A DNA stretch of 64,000 nt from Paraburkholderia tropica (GTDB lineage Bacteria > Pseudomonadota > Gammaproteobacteria > Burkholderiales > Burkholderiaceae). Location of the stretch: contig NZ_CAJZAR010000040.1 in the NCBI RefSeq assembly GCF_914484835.1, forward strand, positions 1 to 64,000, given 5' to 3'. Under the pieces are notes generated by a model that was not told the DNA's origin, made no database searches, and saw only the letters and a list, made by a program, of their open reading frames with translations. Both the position numbers and the translations under genes were made by a program. This document shows, piece after piece, positions 8,598 through 22,329 of the stretch; positions within the stretch are counted from its first letter, which is position 1, and each line of letters opens with the position of its first letter.

Positions 8598-9551
8598 ATG
8601 GCATCTGCGATGGGACAAGGATTGCAGCATCGCACGGTGCTGCTCGATGAAGCGGTCGATGCGCTCGTGACGCGCGCGGACGGCGTCTATGTGGACGGCA
8701 CGTTCGGTCGCGGCGGGCACAGTCGCGCGGTTCTCGGCCGGCTTTCCGAAGCCGGGCGCCTGATCGCGTTCGACAAAGACCCGCTGGCGATCGCCACTGC
8801 CGAACAGGTGGGCGACGCGCGGTTCTCGATCGTGCACGAGAGTTTTGCTTCACTGCGCGACGCGATGGCGGAGCGCGGGGTAGGGCGTGTGTCGGGGATT
8901 TTGCTGGACCTGGGCGTGTCGTCGCCGCAAATCGACGACCCGGAGCGCGGTTTCAGTTTCCGCGCCAATGGCCCGCTCGACATGCGGATGGACCCGACGC
9001 GCGGCGAGTCTGCCGCTGACTGGCTCGCGCGGGCCACGTTGCAGGAACTGACGGAGGTGATTCGAGATTATGGGGAAGAACGGTTTGCTTTTCAGATTGC
9101 AAAGGCGCTTGTTGCTCGCCGGGCAGAGTCCGACCGTCTCGGGCCTCTCGACAGCACGGGCGAGCTTGCCCAAATCGTGGCTAACGCCGTCAAAACCCGT
9201 GAGAAGGGTAAGGACCCGGCAACCCGCACCTTTCAAGCTATACGGATTCACGTCAATCAAGAGCTTGCGGAGCTGCAGGTCGTTCTAGAAGCAGCGCTGT
9301 CGTTGCTGGAGCAGGGAGGGCGGCTCGTGGTCATCAGCTTCCATTCGCTGGAAGACCGAATCGTGAAGCGGTTCATGCAGGCGCACGCCACCGCGCCCGC
9401 GATCGATCGCCGCTTGCCGATCCGCGCCGTCGACCTGCCCAGCCCGCCGTTGAAGCTGCTCGGCCGCGTGTTCGCGAGCGACGAGGAAGTCGCCGCGAAC
9501 CCGCGTTCCCGCTCGGCCGTGATGCGCATCGCGGAGCGCGTCACGCCATGA
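8598..9551 (+). CDS. rsmH: 16S rRNA (cytosine(1402)-N(4))-methyltransferase RsmH
   Basis: 317 residues, the usual family length. It methylates C1402 of 16S rRNA with SAM. The SAM site [14 protein letters not shown] lies at about residues 32-46, [12 protein letters not shown] near residue 100, and the C-terminal [13 protein letters not shown] near residue 250. No clear Shine-Dalgarno is visible; an alternative ATG at 8610 exists. Its stop overlaps the ftsL start in ATGA (9548-9551), so ftsL translation is probably coupled. Confidence 0.95.
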   Translation: MASAMGQGLQHRTVLLDEAVDALVTRADGVYVDGTFGRGGHSRAVLGRLSEAGRLIAFDKDPLAIATAEQVGDARFSIVHESFASLRDAMAERGVGRVSGILLDLGVSSPQIDDPERGFSFRANGPLDMRMDPTRGESAADWLARATLQELTEVIRDYGEERFAFQIAKALVARRAESDRLGPLDSTGELAQIVANAVKTREKGKDPATRTFQAIRIHVNQELAELQVVLEAALSLLEQGGRLVVISFHSLEDRIVKRFMQAHATAPAIDRRLPIRAVDLPSPPLKLLGRVFASDEEVAANPRSRSAVMRIAERVTP

Positions 9552-9904
9552 ACCGCCTGAACATCTTCCTGCTGATCGTCGTCACGGGTTGCGCGTTGTC
9601 GGTCGTCAACGCCACCAATCAGCAGCGTCAGATCTTCATTCAGTTGCAACGCGCGCAGTCGCAGGAGCGTCAGCTCCAGCAGGACTACGCACAACTTCAG
9701 TATCAGCAGAGCGCGCTGTCCAGAACGTCGCGCGTCGAACAGATCGCTACCGATTCGCTCAAGATGCAGCCCGTGACGACCGGACGCACGCAATACCTGA
9801 CGCTCGCACCGGGCGCGGCCACCGCTGTGGACGCGCCCGTGCCGACGTCCGCGCCGGCGCAGGGTGCGGCTGCGGCCGCCAACCGCCGCGGAGGCGCGCG
9901 ATGA
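9548..9904 (+). CDS. ftsL: Cell division protein FtsL
   Basis: A 118-residue bitopic divisome protein. A short cytoplasmic tip is followed by one membrane helix (about residues 4-21, [15 protein letters not shown]) and a Gln-rich coiled coil (about 24-60: [20 protein letters not shown]) that pairs with FtsB and FtsQ in the periplasm. The C-terminal ~35 residues are an Ala/Pro-rich tail with no obvious fold. It starts inside the rsmH stop and its own stop overlaps ftsI (ATGA, 9901-9904). Assignment rests on position, topology and coiled coil, because FtsL diverges strongly. Confidence 0.93.
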   Translation: MNRLNIFLLIVVTGCALSVVNATNQQRQIFIQLQRAQSQERQLQQDYAQLQYQQSALSRTSRVEQIATDSLKMQPVTTGRTQYLTLAPGAATAVDAPVPTSAPAQGAAAAANRRGGAR

Positions 9905-11790
9905 AAAAGGGCAACAGCCGCAAGAGCGTCGCCTTCACCGCGAATCCCATTCTCTCCGTGCGCCTGCCGATGTGGCGCTCGAAGCTCGTCGTCTTCATGC
10001 TGTTCATGGCGTTCGTCGCGCTCGCCGCGCGCGCGTTCTGGATCCAGGGTCCGGGCAACGCCTTCTATCAGAAGCAGGGCGAAAGCCGCTATCAGCGCAC
10101 CATCGAACTGCCCGCCACGCGCGGCAAGATTCTCGACCGCAATGGCCTCGTGCTCGCCACGAGCCTGCCCGTGCGCGCGATCTGGGCGATTCCCGAAGCC
10201 GTGCCCGACGACCTCGGCGCCGACAAGCTCGCCCAGCTCGGCAAGCTGCTCGGCATGACGCAGCAGGAACTGCGCAAGAAGCTCTCGGAAGACAAGACCT
10301 TCGTCTACGTGAAGCGTCAGGTGCCGCTCGACGTCGCGCAGCAGGTCACGGCGCTCGACATCCCCGGCATCTATCAGCGCAACGAATACAAACGTTTCTA
10401 CCCGGAAGGCGACGTCACGGCCCACTTGATCGGCTTCACCAATGTGGAAGACGAAGGGCAGGAAGGCGTCGAGCTTAGCGATCAGAAAATTCTTGCCGGC
10501 ATGCCCGGCATTCGTCACGTCATCAAGGACCGCATGGGCCATATCGTCGAAGACGTCGACGAAACGGTCGTGCCCCACGATGGCACGGACGTCGAACTGT
10601 CGATCGACAGCAAGATCCAGTTCATCGCCTATTCGAACCTGAAGGCGGCGGTGGAGAAGTTCAAGGCCAAGGCCGGCGCGGCGATGGTGGTGGACGTGCG
10701 CACGGGCGAAGTGCTCGCGCTCGTCAATTACCCCACGTACAACCCGAACGACCGCTCGCACCTCACGGGCGAGCAGCTGCGCAACCGCATTCTCACCGAC
10801 GTGTTCGAGCCGGGCTCGATCATGAAGCCGTTCACGGTGTCGCTGGCCCTCGATTTGCACCGCGTCTCGCCGACTACACTGGTGGATACGGGCGCGGGCC
10901 ACTTCACGCTCGACGGCGCGACCATCACGGACGACGCCGGTTTCGGCGTTTTGACGGTGGGCGGCGTGATCCAGAAGTCGTCGAACATCGGCGCGACCAA
11001 GATCGCGATGACGCTGCGGCCCGAAGAAATGTGGAACATGTACACCAGCATCGGTCTCGGGCAAGCGCCGAAGGTCGGGTTCCCCGGCGCGGCGCCTGGC
11101 CGCCTGCGTCCGTGGAAAAGCTGGCGCCGCATCGAGCAGGCGACCATGTCCTACGGCTATGGTCTGTCGGTGTCGCTGTTCCAGCTCGCGCGCGCCTACA
11201 CGGCCATCGCGCACGACGGCCAGATCCTGCCCGTGACGATCTTCCGCCATCCGGGCGACGATCAGCCCGTGGTCGGCACCCAGGTGTTCGCGCCCACCAC
11301 CGCGCGCGAAGTGCGCACGATGCTCGAAAGCGTCGTGTCGAAAGACGGCACCTCGCCGGACGCAGCGGTGCCCGGCTATCGCGTGGGCGGCAAGTCCGGC
11401 ACGGCGTACAAGCACGGCCCGCACGGCTACGACCACTCGAAGTACCGCGCGTCGTTCGTCGGCATGGCGCCGATGCCGAATCCGCGCATCGTGGTGGCGG
11501 TCACGGTCGACGAGCCGACGGCGGGCAGCCACTTCGGCGGCGCGGTGTCGGGTCCGGTGTTCTCGGGCATCGTCGGCGACACCTTGCGCTCGCTCAACGT
11601 CCCGCCGGATATGCCGGTCAAGCAGCTCGTGGTCTCGGATGATAGCGCCTCCGCGCCGGCCGCCTCGAACGCGCCCGCCGGTCCCACGAAGCGCGTCGCG
11701 AGTGCGGCGCCTGCCATGAAAACCCCTGTCGGCGCGCATCACATGACTGTCGCCGACAACGCGAAAAACCGTCCCGGAGTCGTCCGATGA
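9901..11790 (+). CDS. ftsI: Peptidoglycan D,D-transpeptidase FtsI (PBP3)
   Basis: 629 residues. It is the septal class B penicillin-binding protein that cross-links peptidoglycan with FtsW. A membrane anchor (about residues 22-40, LVVFMLFMAFVALAARA) is followed by a dimerisation domain and the transpeptidase domain. The active-site motifs are all present: SIMK at 306-309 (nucleophile Ser306), SSN at 360-362 and KSGT at 498-501. The ATG at 9901 overlaps the ftsL stop; longer upstream in-frame starts lie inside ftsL and are rejected. The C-terminal ~60 residues are Ala/Pro-rich and probably disordered. Confidence 0.95.
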   Translation: MKKGNSRKSVAFTANPILSVRLPMWRSKLVVFMLFMAFVALAARAFWIQGPGNAFYQKQGESRYQRTIELPATRGKILDRNGLVLATSLPVRAIWAIPEAVPDDLGADKLAQLGKLLGMTQQELRKKLSEDKTFVYVKRQVPLDVAQQVTALDIPGIYQRNEYKRFYPEGDVTAHLIGFTNVEDEGQEGVELSDQKILAGMPGIRHVIKDRMGHIVEDVDETVVPHDGTDVELSIDSKIQFIAYSNLKAAVEKFKAKAGAAMVVDVRTGEVLALVNYPTYNPNDRSHLTGEQLRNRILTDVFEPGSIMKPFTVSLALDLHRVSPTTLVDTGAGHFTLDGATITDDAGFGVLTVGGVIQKSSNIGATKIAMTLRPEEMWNMYTSIGLGQAPKVGFPGAAPGRLRPWKSWRRIEQATMSYGYGLSVSLFQLARAYTAIAHDGQILPVTIFRHPGDDQPVVGTQVFAPTTAREVRTMLESVVSKDGTSPDAAVPGYRVGGKSGTAYKHGPHGYDHSKYRASFVGMAPMPNPRIVVAVTVDEPTAGSHFGGAVSGPVFSGIVGDTLRSLNVPPDMPVKQLVVSDDSASAPAASNAPAGPTKRVASAAPAMKTPVGAHHMTVADNAKNRPGVVR

Positions 11791-13352
11791 GCGCCACGCG
11801 CAATCAGCATCCCGCGCACCGGCAGATCGCGGACGCGCTCGCCTGGCTGCGTGCGCGCGTCGCGCCCGCTGCCAATCTGCACGCCGACACGCGTTCGCTC
11901 CAGCCGGGCGACGTGTTCCTCGCCTACGCCGTCGAAGGCGCGGACAACCGCTCGCACGTCGAAAACGCGCTCGCGCGCGGCGCGGCGGCGGTCGTCTATC
12001 AGCCGGAAGGCTATGCCGGCGCGTTCGATTTTTCGCAGGCGCCGAACGCGCTCGCCGTGCCGCAGCTCGACGCGCTCGCGGGCGAGATCGCGAGCGGCTG
12101 GTACGGCGATCCGAGCGACGCCATGCTCGTGGTCGGCGTGACCGGCACCAACGGCAAGACCTCGTGCAGCCAGTGGATCGCTTCGGCGCTCACGGCCATC
12201 GGCCAGAAGTGCGCGATCGTCGGCACGCTCGGCAGCGGCTTCGTCGGCCAGCTCGTGCATACCGGTTTCACGACGCCCGACGCGCCGCAATTGCAGCGCT
12301 CGCTCGCGCAACTGCAACAGTCGGGTGCGAAGGCCGTCGCGATGGAAGTGTCGTCGCACGCGCTGCATCAGGGCCGCGTGAACGGCACGTCGTTCGACGT
12401 CGCCGTGTTCACGAATCTCACGCAGGATCATCTCGATTATCACCACACCTTCGAGGCGTACGAAGCCGCGAAGGCGCGTCTGTTCGCGTGGCCGGGTCTG
12501 CGCGCGGCCGTCATCAACGCCGACGACGCGGCGGGCCGCCGCCTGATCGCCGCCACGCGCGGCGCGGCGCGCACGATCGCGTACGGCGTGGAAACGCCCG
12601 CCGCCGATGCGCCGGTCGCCGACGCCTGGCTGCGCGCCACGAACGTGCGCGCGACCGCCACGGGCACCGCGTTCCATCTGGAAACGTCCGACTGGGGCGA
12701 GGCCAACGTCGAAGTGCAGACGCTCGGTCTCTTCAACGTCAGCAATCTGCTCGGCGTGCTCGGCGCGCTGCTGGCGGCGAACGTGCCGCTCATCGCGGCG
12801 CTCAACGAAATCACGAAGCTGCAGCCGGTGAACGGCCGCATGGAACGCCTCGGCGGACGCACCGATCACGACGAACCGCTCGTGGTGATCGACTACGCGC
12901 ACACGCCCGACGCGCTCGAAAAAACGCTCGACGCGCTGCGCCCGATCGCAGCGGCGCGCGGCGGCCAGCTCGTCTGCATGTTCGGCTGCGGCGGCGACCG
13001 CGACGCCACCAAGCGTCCGCTGATGGGCGCGATCGCCGAGCGTCTCGCCGATCAGGTGGTGGTGACGAGCGACAACCCGCGCAGCGAATCGCCCACGGCG
13101 ATCATCGACCAGATCGTCGGCGGCATGCGCGAGGCCGCGAAGGCGCGCCGCATCGAGGACCGCGCGAGCGCGATCCTGCAAGCGGTGCGCGGCGCGGCGA
13201 AGGAAGACGTCATCGTGCTGGCCGGCAAGGGGCACGAGGCAACTCAGGAAATCATGGGCAAGAAGCGCGCGTTCTCCGACCAGGACCACGCGCGCCTTGC
13301 GCTCGCAGCCCGTCCGACTTCCGATCGGCATGGGCGCGGAGGTGGTGAATGA
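11787..13352 (+). CDS. murE: UDP-N-acetylmuramoyl-tripeptide synthetase MurE
   Basis: A 521-residue Mur ligase that adds the third stem residue to UDP-MurNAc-L-Ala-D-Glu. The ATP loop VTGTNGKTS lies at 118-126. DNPR at 429-432 is the motif of enzymes selecting meso-diaminopimelate, so the peptidoglycan should be the DAP type. The ATGA overlap with ftsI (11787-11790) and another with murF (13349-13352) indicate tight coupling. The three-domain order (N-terminal UDP-binding, central ATPase, C-terminal substrate domain) is complete. Confidence 0.96.
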   Translation: MSATRNQHPAHRQIADALAWLRARVAPAANLHADTRSLQPGDVFLAYAVEGADNRSHVENALARGAAAVVYQPEGYAGAFDFSQAPNALAVPQLDALAGEIASGWYGDPSDAMLVVGVTGTNGKTSCSQWIASALTAIGQKCAIVGTLGSGFVGQLVHTGFTTPDAPQLQRSLAQLQQSGAKAVAMEVSSHALHQGRVNGTSFDVAVFTNLTQDHLDYHHTFEAYEAAKARLFAWPGLRAAVINADDAAGRRLIAATRGAARTIAYGVETPAADAPVADAWLRATNVRATATGTAFHLETSDWGEANVEVQTLGLFNVSNLLGVLGALLAANVPLIAALNEITKLQPVNGRMERLGGRTDHDEPLVVIDYAHTPDALEKTLDALRPIAAARGGQLVCMFGCGGDRDATKRPLMGAIAERLADQVVVTSDNPRSESPTAIIDQIVGGMREAAKARRIEDRASAILQAVRGAAKEDVIVLAGKGHEATQEIMGKKRAFSDQDHARLALAARPTSDRHGRGGGE

Positions 13353-14773
13353 CAATGCTTTCCCTGCGCGAAGCGGCAGCGCTGATTCCCGGCGCGAGTG
13401 TGCTCGGCGACGAGAACGCCACGTTTGCGCGCATCTCGACCGACAGCCGCACGACCGGTCCCGGCGACCTTTTCGTGGCGCTCAAGGGCGACCGCTTCGA
13501 CGCGCACGACTTCCTGCCCGAAGTGGCGGGCCGTCACGTGAGCGCGGCGCTCGTCTCGCGCAGCCCCGGCGACTGGCGCATTCCGGCGCTGCGCGTGGAC
13601 GACACGCGCACGGCGCTGGGCGCGCTCGCGCTCGGCTGGCGTCGTCGCTTCACGCTGCCGCTCGTCGCGGTCACGGGCAGCAACGGCAAGACCACGGTCA
13701 AGGAAATGATCGCGTCGATCTTCGCGGCGGCGGTTGGCGCCGAGGCGCGTCTGGCGACCGCGGGCAATCTGAACAACGACATTGGCGTGCCGCTCACGCT
13801 GCTGCGCCTGAACGCCTCGCACAAGCTGGCGGTGGTCGAGCTGGGCATGAATCATCCGGGTGAAACCGAGCTGCTCGCGAAGTTCGCGGAGCCGACCGTC
13901 GCCGTGGTGAACAACGCGCAGCGCGAGCACCAGGAATTCATGGCGACGGTGGAAGCCGTCGCGCTCGAACACGCGAGCGTGATTCACGCGCTCAAGCCCG
14001 AAGGCACGGCCGTGTTTCCCGCCGACGACGCTTACGCAGGCATCTGGCGCGTGGCGGCTACGGGCTCGAAGATTCTCGATTTCGCACTGCATACCGATGA
14101 ACGCGCGGTCGATGCCGCGGTCACAGGCAAGCTGGTGAGCGCGTCGCGTCTCGCTATCGCCACGCCCGACGGTCATCTCGAAGTCGAATTGCAGGTGCTC
14201 GGCGCGCACAACGCGCACAACGCGCTCGCGGCCACAGCGGCGGCGCTCGCGTCTGGCGTGTCGTTCGACGCGATCCGGCGCGGCCTCGAAGCGTTCGAGC
14301 CCGTGAAGGGCCGTCTGCAGGTCAAGCGCGCGGCGGGTCACGTCGCGGGCAATCTCGCGGGCGCCGTCGTGATCGACGACACCTACAACGCGAATCCCGA
14401 TTCCGTGCGCGCGGCCATCGACGTGCTGGCGGCGCAGGCCGCGCCGCGCGTGCTGGTGCTCGGCGACATGGGCGAAGTCGGCGACGACGGCCCGGCGTTT
14501 CACCGCGAGGTGGGCGCTTACGCGAAAGAGCGCGGCATCGACGCGCTCTACACGCTCGGCGACGCGGCGCGCGACATCACGGCGGCATTCGGCGCAGGCG
14601 CGCTGCACGCCGCCGACGCGAACGCGCTCGTGAGCGCACTCGTGGGCGCGGGCTACGGCCCGGGCGCCACGATCCTCGTGAAAGGCTCGCGCTTCATGCA
14701 GATGGAGCGCGTGGTGGCCGCACTCACGAATCCGCAAACCCCTGCACCGGACGCAGCGTCCGGCGCGCACTGA
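13349..14773 (+). CDS. murF: UDP-N-acetylmuramoyl-tripeptide--D-alanyl-D-alanine ligase MurF
   Basis: A 474-residue Mur ligase that adds D-Ala-D-Ala, finishing the cytoplasmic UDP-MurNAc-pentapeptide. The P-loop VTGSNGKTT sits at 108-116. [10 protein letters not shown] and [11 protein letters not shown] are MurF-specific motifs. It overlaps murE by 4 bp and is followed after 20 bp by mraY. Its dipeptide substrate would come from the ddlB product encoded 7.9 kb downstream in the same cluster. Confidence 0.96.
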   Translation: MTMLSLREAAALIPGASVLGDENATFARISTDSRTTGPGDLFVALKGDRFDAHDFLPEVAGRHVSAALVSRSPGDWRIPALRVDDTRTALGALALGWRRRFTLPLVAVTGSNGKTTVKEMIASIFAAAVGAEARLATAGNLNNDIGVPLTLLRLNASHKLAVVELGMNHPGETELLAKFAEPTVAVVNNAQREHQEFMATVEAVALEHASVIHALKPEGTAVFPADDAYAGIWRVAATGSKILDFALHTDERAVDAAVTGKLVSASRLAIATPDGHLEVELQVLGAHNAHNALAATAAALASGVSFDAIRRGLEAFEPVKGRLQVKRAAGHVAGNLAGAVVIDDTYNANPDSVRAAIDVLAAQAAPRVLVLGDMGEVGDDGPAFHREVGAYAKERGIDALYTLGDAARDITAAFGAGALHAADANALVSALVGAGYGPGATILVKGSRFMQMERVVAALTNPQTPAPDAASGAH

Positions 14774-14793
14774 AATACGAAGGAATACAAGGC

Positions 14794-15963
<1,170 letters not shown>

Positions 15964-16024
15964 TCGGCAGCAGCAGGACGCAACACTCTTTGGTCATCTG
16001 GTTGGTTACTTAGGAAAGCAAGCG

Positions 16025-17554
16025 ATGTTTGGCGAGAAGTTTCGGGATCGGCAAAAGCCGATGGTGCTCGTGCTGGGACTTGGCGAATCGGGTCTCGCGA
16101 TGGCGCGCTGGTGCGTGCGGCATGGTTGCCGCCTGCGCATCGCCGACACGCGCGAAACGCCGCCGGGGCTCGCCACGCTCGCGCCCGAACTCGCCGCGCG
16201 CAATCTGGAGACCGACTTCGTCGGCGGCCCGTTCACGCCCGCGCTGCTCGACGGCGTGGAGCTGGTCGCCATCAGCCCCGGACTCTCGCCGCTGGCCGAA
16301 GACCTCGTGCCGCTGATCGCCGCCGCGCGCGAACGCGGTATCGAAGTCTGGGGCGAGCTCGAACTGTTCGCCCAGGCGCTGCGCCATCTCGGCGAAAACG
16401 GCTACAACCCGAAGGTGCTGGCGATCACCGGCACGAACGGCAAGACCACCACCACGAGCCTCACGGGCCTGCTCTGCGAGCGCGCGGGCAAGACCGTCGC
16501 GGTGGCGGGCAACATCAGCCCGGCGATGCTCGACAAGCTCACCGAGGCGATCGACAACACGGCGCTGCCCGACGTCTGGGTGCTCGAACTGTCGAGCTTC
16601 CAGCTGGAGACCGCGCATACGTTTGCGCCCGACGCGGCCGCGATCCTCAACATCACGCAGGACCACCTCGACTGGCACGGCGGGCTCGACGCCTACGCGG
16701 CCGCGAAGGGCCGCATTTTCGGCGCGCAGACCACGCGCGTACTGAACCGCGAGGACGCGCGCGTGATGTCGCTCGCGAACGTGGCGAATGCCGGCGAGGC
16801 GAAGGTCGTGACCTTCGGCGTGAACGAGCCGCAGCGCGCGGGCGACCTCGGCGTGCAGCGCGAGAACGGCATGCTCTGGCTCGTGCAGGCGCACGACCTC
16901 GACGCGAGCGACGAACCGGTTTCGCCGCGCCGCCGCAAGCAGCAGGAAGCGGCGCCCGTGAATCTCGCGATGAAGCGCCTGATGCCCGCCGACGCGCTGC
17001 GCATCCGCGGCCTGCATAACGCGGCGAACGCGCTCGCGGCGTTTGCGCTCGCCCGCGCGATCGATCTCGCGCCCGCGCGCCTGCTGCACGGTCTGCGCGA
17101 GTATCGCGGCGAGCCGCATCGCGTCGAACTGATCGCTTCGATCGACGGCATCGATTTCGTCGACGACAGCAAGGGCACCAACGTCGGCGCGACGGTCGCG
17201 GCGCTCGACGGCCTCGCGCAGCGCGCGGTGCTGATCGCGGGCGGCGACGGCAAGGGCCAGGACTTCGACCCGCTGGCCGCGCCCGTGGAGCGCTGGTGCC
17301 GCGCGGTCATGCTGATCGGCCGCGACGCACCCAAGATTCGCGCCGCGCTGGAAAACACCGGCGTCGCGCTGAGCGACCACGCCACGCTCGAAGAGGCCGC
17401 GCGTGCGGCCACTGCGCTCGCCGAACCGGGCGACGTCGTGCTGTTGTCGCCGGCCTGCGCGAGCTTCGACATGTTCAAGGGCTACGCCCATCGCGCGGCC
17501 GTGTTCCACGACACCGTGGAAGAAATCGCCGCTGAACGGGGGACGATGATATGA
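16025..17554 (+). CDS. murD: UDP-N-acetylmuramoylalanine--D-glutamate ligase MurD
   Basis: A 509-residue Mur ligase that adds D-Glu to UDP-MurNAc-L-Ala. A Rossmann-like start ([10 protein letters not shown]) is followed by the ATP loop [10 protein letters not shown] at 134-143, LELSSFQLE and the C-terminal DDSKGTN motif. It is about 70 residues longer than E. coli MurD (438). Part of the excess is a basic, Gln-rich insert near residues 298-320, just before the conserved LRIRGLHN. It ends in a 4-bp overlap with ftsW (17551-17554). Confidence 0.95.
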   Translation: MFGEKFRDRQKPMVLVLGLGESGLAMARWCVRHGCRLRIADTRETPPGLATLAPELAARNLETDFVGGPFTPALLDGVELVAISPGLSPLAEDLVPLIAAARERGIEVWGELELFAQALRHLGENGYNPKVLAITGTNGKTTTTSLTGLLCERAGKTVAVAGNISPAMLDKLTEAIDNTALPDVWVLELSSFQLETAHTFAPDAAAILNITQDHLDWHGGLDAYAAAKGRIFGAQTTRVLNREDARVMSLANVANAGEAKVVTFGVNEPQRAGDLGVQRENGMLWLVQAHDLDASDEPVSPRRRKQQEAAPVNLAMKRLMPADALRIRGLHNAANALAAFALARAIDLAPARLLHGLREYRGEPHRVELIASIDGIDFVDDSKGTNVGATVAALDGLAQRAVLIAGGDGKGQDFDPLAAPVERWCRAVMLIGRDAPKIRAALENTGVALSDHATLEEAARAATALAEPGDVVLLSPACASFDMFKGYAHRAAVFHDTVEEIAAERGTMI

Positions 17555-18810
17555 GCTGGTCCGAACGATTCGGCGCGCGTCTGTCGCGCGAGGCGAGCGG
17601 CGGCGCGTCAGACAGCGGCGCACGCACGAGCGGTTTGTCGAGCGTCGTCAACGGCGTGCGTCCGGCGCGCTCGCGCATGCTCGACTACGATCATTCGCTG
17701 CTGTGGGCCGTGATCGCGCTGCTCGGTCTGGGCGTGGTGATGGTCTATTCGGCCTCGATCGCCATGCCCGATTCGCCGAAGTACGCCGCGTACCGCGACT
17801 GGGCCTTCCTCGTGCGCCATATCGTGTCGCTCACGATCGCCACGATCGCGGCGCTGGTGGCGTTCCGCATTCCGGTTTCCGTCTGGGAGCGCTACGCGCC
17901 CAAGCTCTTTCTGATCTCGCTGGCGATGCTCGTCGTCGTGCTGATTCCGCACATCGGCAAGGGCGTGAACGGCGCGCGCCGCTGGATTCCGCTCGGCATC
18001 ACCAATATGCAGCCGTCGGAAATCATGAAGCTCGCGGTCACGGTCTACGCCGCGAACTACACGGTGCGCAAGCAGGAATACATGCACAGCTTCGCCAAGG
18101 GCTTCTTGCCGATGGCGTTCGCGGTGGGCGTGGTGGGCGCGCTGCTGCTGCTCGAACCCGACATGGGCGCGTTCATGGTGATCGCCGCGATTGCGATGGG
18201 CGTGCTGTTTCTCGGCGGAGTGAACGGCAAGCTGTTCGGCGGCCTCGTGGCCACGGCGGTCGGCACCTTCACGCTGCTCGTGTGGGCGTCGCCGTGGCGT
18301 CGCGAGCGGATCTTCGCCTACCTCGATCCGTGGGACGACCGCTACGCGCAGGGCAAGGCGTATCAGCTCACGCACTCGCTGATCGCGTTCGGCCGTGGCG
18401 AATGGTTCGGCGTGGGTCTCGGCGGCAGCGTCGAAAAGCTCAACTATCTGCCCGAAGCGCACACCGACTTCATTCTCGCCGTGATCGGCGAGGAACTCGG
18501 TTTCGTCGGCGTGCTGGTCGTGATCCTGCTGTTCTATTGGATCGTGCGCCGCTCGTTCGAGATCGGCCGCCAGGCGCTCGCGCTCGACCGCACGTTCGCG
18601 GGTCTGGTCGCGAAGGGTCTGGGCGTGTGGTTCGGCGCGCAGGCCTTCATCAACATGGGCGTGAATCTCGGCTTGCTGCCGACCAAGGGTCTCACGCTGC
18701 CGCTCGTGAGCTACGGCGGCTCGGGCATCTTGCTGAACTGCATCGCGGTGGCGCTGCTGCTGCGCGTCGACTATGAAAATCGTGTGCTGATGCGCGGAGG
18801 CAAGGTATGA
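17551..18810 (+). CDS. ftsW: Septal peptidoglycan glycosyltransferase FtsW
   Basis: A 419-residue SEDS-family integral membrane enzyme with about ten helices that polymerises lipid II at the septum with FtsI. Typical motifs are [38 protein letters not shown] (containing the catalytic-region Asp) and the end motif [10 protein letters not shown]. About 45 hydrophilic residues precede the first helix, which begins around [15 protein letters not shown]. It overlaps murD and murG by 4 bp each. Confidence 0.95.
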   Translation: MSWSERFGARLSREASGGASDSGARTSGLSSVVNGVRPARSRMLDYDHSLLWAVIALLGLGVVMVYSASIAMPDSPKYAAYRDWAFLVRHIVSLTIATIAALVAFRIPVSVWERYAPKLFLISLAMLVVVLIPHIGKGVNGARRWIPLGITNMQPSEIMKLAVTVYAANYTVRKQEYMHSFAKGFLPMAFAVGVVGALLLLEPDMGAFMVIAAIAMGVLFLGGVNGKLFGGLVATAVGTFTLLVWASPWRRERIFAYLDPWDDRYAQGKAYQLTHSLIAFGRGEWFGVGLGGSVEKLNYLPEAHTDFILAVIGEELGFVGVLVVILLFYWIVRRSFEIGRQALALDRTFAGLVAKGLGVWFGAQAFINMGVNLGLLPTKGLTLPLVSYGGSGILLNCIAVALLLRVDYENRVLMRGGKV

Positions 18811-19906
18811 CCGCTGCAACGCGCACGCTCATGGTGATGGCCGGCGGCACCGGGGGACACGTGTTCCCGGGGCTCGCCGTCGCGCATCGCATGGAGCAGT
18901 GGGGCTGGCGCGTGGTGTGGCTCGGCAATCCCGCAGGCATGGAAGCGACGCTCGTGCCGAAGCACGGCATCGCGATGGAATACGTGCGTTTCGGCGGCGT
19001 GCGCGGCAAGGGCATCAAGACCAAGCTGATGCTGCCGCTGAACCTGCTGCGCGCCTGCACGCAAAGTCTCGCGGCGCTGCGCCGCGTGAAGCCGGATGTC
19101 GTGCTCGGCATGGGCGGCTACATCACGTTCCCGGCGGGCGTGATGAGCGCACTGTCGGGCCGTCCGCTCGTGCTGCACGAACAGAACTCGATCGCGGGTC
19201 TCGCGAACAAGGTGCTCGCGAAACTTGCGAAGCGCGTGCTCGTGGCGTTCCCCGGCGCGCTGCCGCACGCCGAGTGGACCGGCAATCCGATCCGCGAGGA
19301 ACTCGAACACGTGGTGCAGCCGAAGGACCGTTACGCGCAGCGCAGCGGTCCGCTGCGCGTGCTCGTCGTGGGCGGCAGCCTTGGTGCTGCGGCGCTCAAC
19401 GAAGTCGTGCCGCGCGCGCTGTCGATGCTCGCGCCGGGCGAGCGTCCGCAGGTCGTGCATCAGGCGGGCGCGAAGCATATCGACGCGCTGCGCCAGAACT
19501 ATCGCGACGCCGGTATCGAACCGGGCGAAGCGGCGCAGCTCGTACCGTTCATCGACGACATGGCGAGCGCCTATGAGCAGGCGGATCTCGTGATCTGCCG
19601 TTCGGGCGCGATGACCGTGGCCGAGATCGCGGCGGTGGGCGTGGCGGCGCTGTTCGTGCCGTTCCCCTACGCGGTCGACGACCATCAAACCACCAACGCG
19701 GCGTTCCTCGCGGAGCAGGGCGCGGCGCGCGTGGTGCAGCAGCGCGAGCTCTCGGCAGAGGCGCTCGCAGATTGGCTCAAGCAACAAACCAGAGACTCGC
19801 TGGCGGAAATGGCAGAGCGCGCACGCGCGCTCGCGAAACCCGACGCCGCCGATCAGGTCGCGCGCATCTGCGCGGCCGTGGCGGGCGTAAGCGCGGGAGG
19901 AAAGCA

Positions 19907-19910
<4 letters not shown>
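18807..19910 (+). CDS. murG: UDP-GlcNAc--lipid I N-acetylglucosaminyltransferase MurG
   Basis: A 367-residue GT28 glycosyltransferase that converts lipid I to lipid II on the cytoplasmic face of the inner membrane. The N-terminal glycine-rich loop [11 protein letters not shown] (12-22) and [11 protein letters not shown] bind the lipid substrate side. [15 protein letters not shown] and DDHQTTNA form the UDP-GlcNAc site. The length is typical. It overlaps ftsW and murC by ATGA junctions (18807-18810, 19907-19910). Confidence 0.96.
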
Positions 19911-21297
<1,387 letters not shown>

Positions 21298-21301
<4 letters not shown>

Positions 21302-22269
21302 GCGACATGAGCAGTATCGAAATCCAATCCGAGAAGTTCGACCCGAAGCAGTTCGGCAAGGTGGCCGTGCTGCTGGGCGGCGTGTCCGCCGAGCGCGAAG
21401 TCTCGCTCAAGTCGGGCTCGCTCGTGCTGCAGGCGCTGCTGAGCGCGGGCATCGACGCGCACGCGTTCGATCCGTCCGAGCGTCCGCTGTCGGCGCTCAA
21501 GGAAGAAGGCTTCGTGCGCGCGTTCAACGCGCTGCATGGCGGCTACGGCGAGAACGGCCAGATCCAGGGCGCGCTCGACTTCTACGGCATCCGCTACACG
21601 GGCACGGGCGTGCTCGGTTCGGCGCTCGGCCTCGACAAATTCCGCAGCAAGCTCGTGTGGCAGCAACTGGGCATTCCCACGCCGGCGTTCGAAGCCGTGC
21701 TGCGCGGCGACGACTTCGCGGCGCGCGCGCCGCAGATCGTCGCGAAGCTCGGTCTGCCGCTGTTCGTGAAGCCCGCGAGCGAAGGCTCGAGCGTGGCCGT
21801 CATCAAGGTGAAGCAGGTCGCCGAACTGGTGCCCGCGCTCGAAGAAGCCGCGAAGCACGACAAGATCGTGCTGGTGGAGAAGAGCATCGAAGGCGGCGGC
21901 GAGTACACCGCGTGCATCGCGGGCGACCTCGATCTGCCGATCATCAAGATCGTGCCGGCTGGCGAGTTCTACGACTACGACGCGAAGTACATCCTCGACA
22001 CGACGCAGTATCTGATCCCGTGCGGCGTCGCGCCGGAGAAGGAAGCGGAACTGAAGAAGCTCGCGCGCCGCGCGTTCGACGTGCTCGGCTGCACCGACTG
22101 GGGCCGCGCCGATTTCATGATGGACCGCGCAGGCAACCCGTATTTCCTGGAAGTGAACACGGCGCCCGGCATGACCGATCACTCGCTGCCGCCGAAGGCC
22201 GCGCGCTCGGTGGGCATCGAGTATCCCGAACTCGTGGTGCGCGTGCTGGCGCTCACGCTGAAAGATTGA
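21298..22269 (+). CDS. ddlB: D-alanine--D-alanine ligase
   Basis: A 323-residue ATP-grasp enzyme that makes the D-Ala-D-Ala dipeptide used by MurF. Visible motifs are [28 protein letters not shown], the ATP-grasp [14 protein letters not shown] and [15 protein letters not shown] at the Mg site. The proposed start is GTG at 21298 in a GTGA overlap with the murC stop. ATG at 21307 is a fair alternative. ddlB is separated from ftsQ by about 60 bp. Confidence 0.94.
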
Positions 22270-22329
22270 ACCCTTAATTAATCTCTGACCGACGAATTGC
22301 TGTCCGCGCATTGAATCGACAATCTCGAC

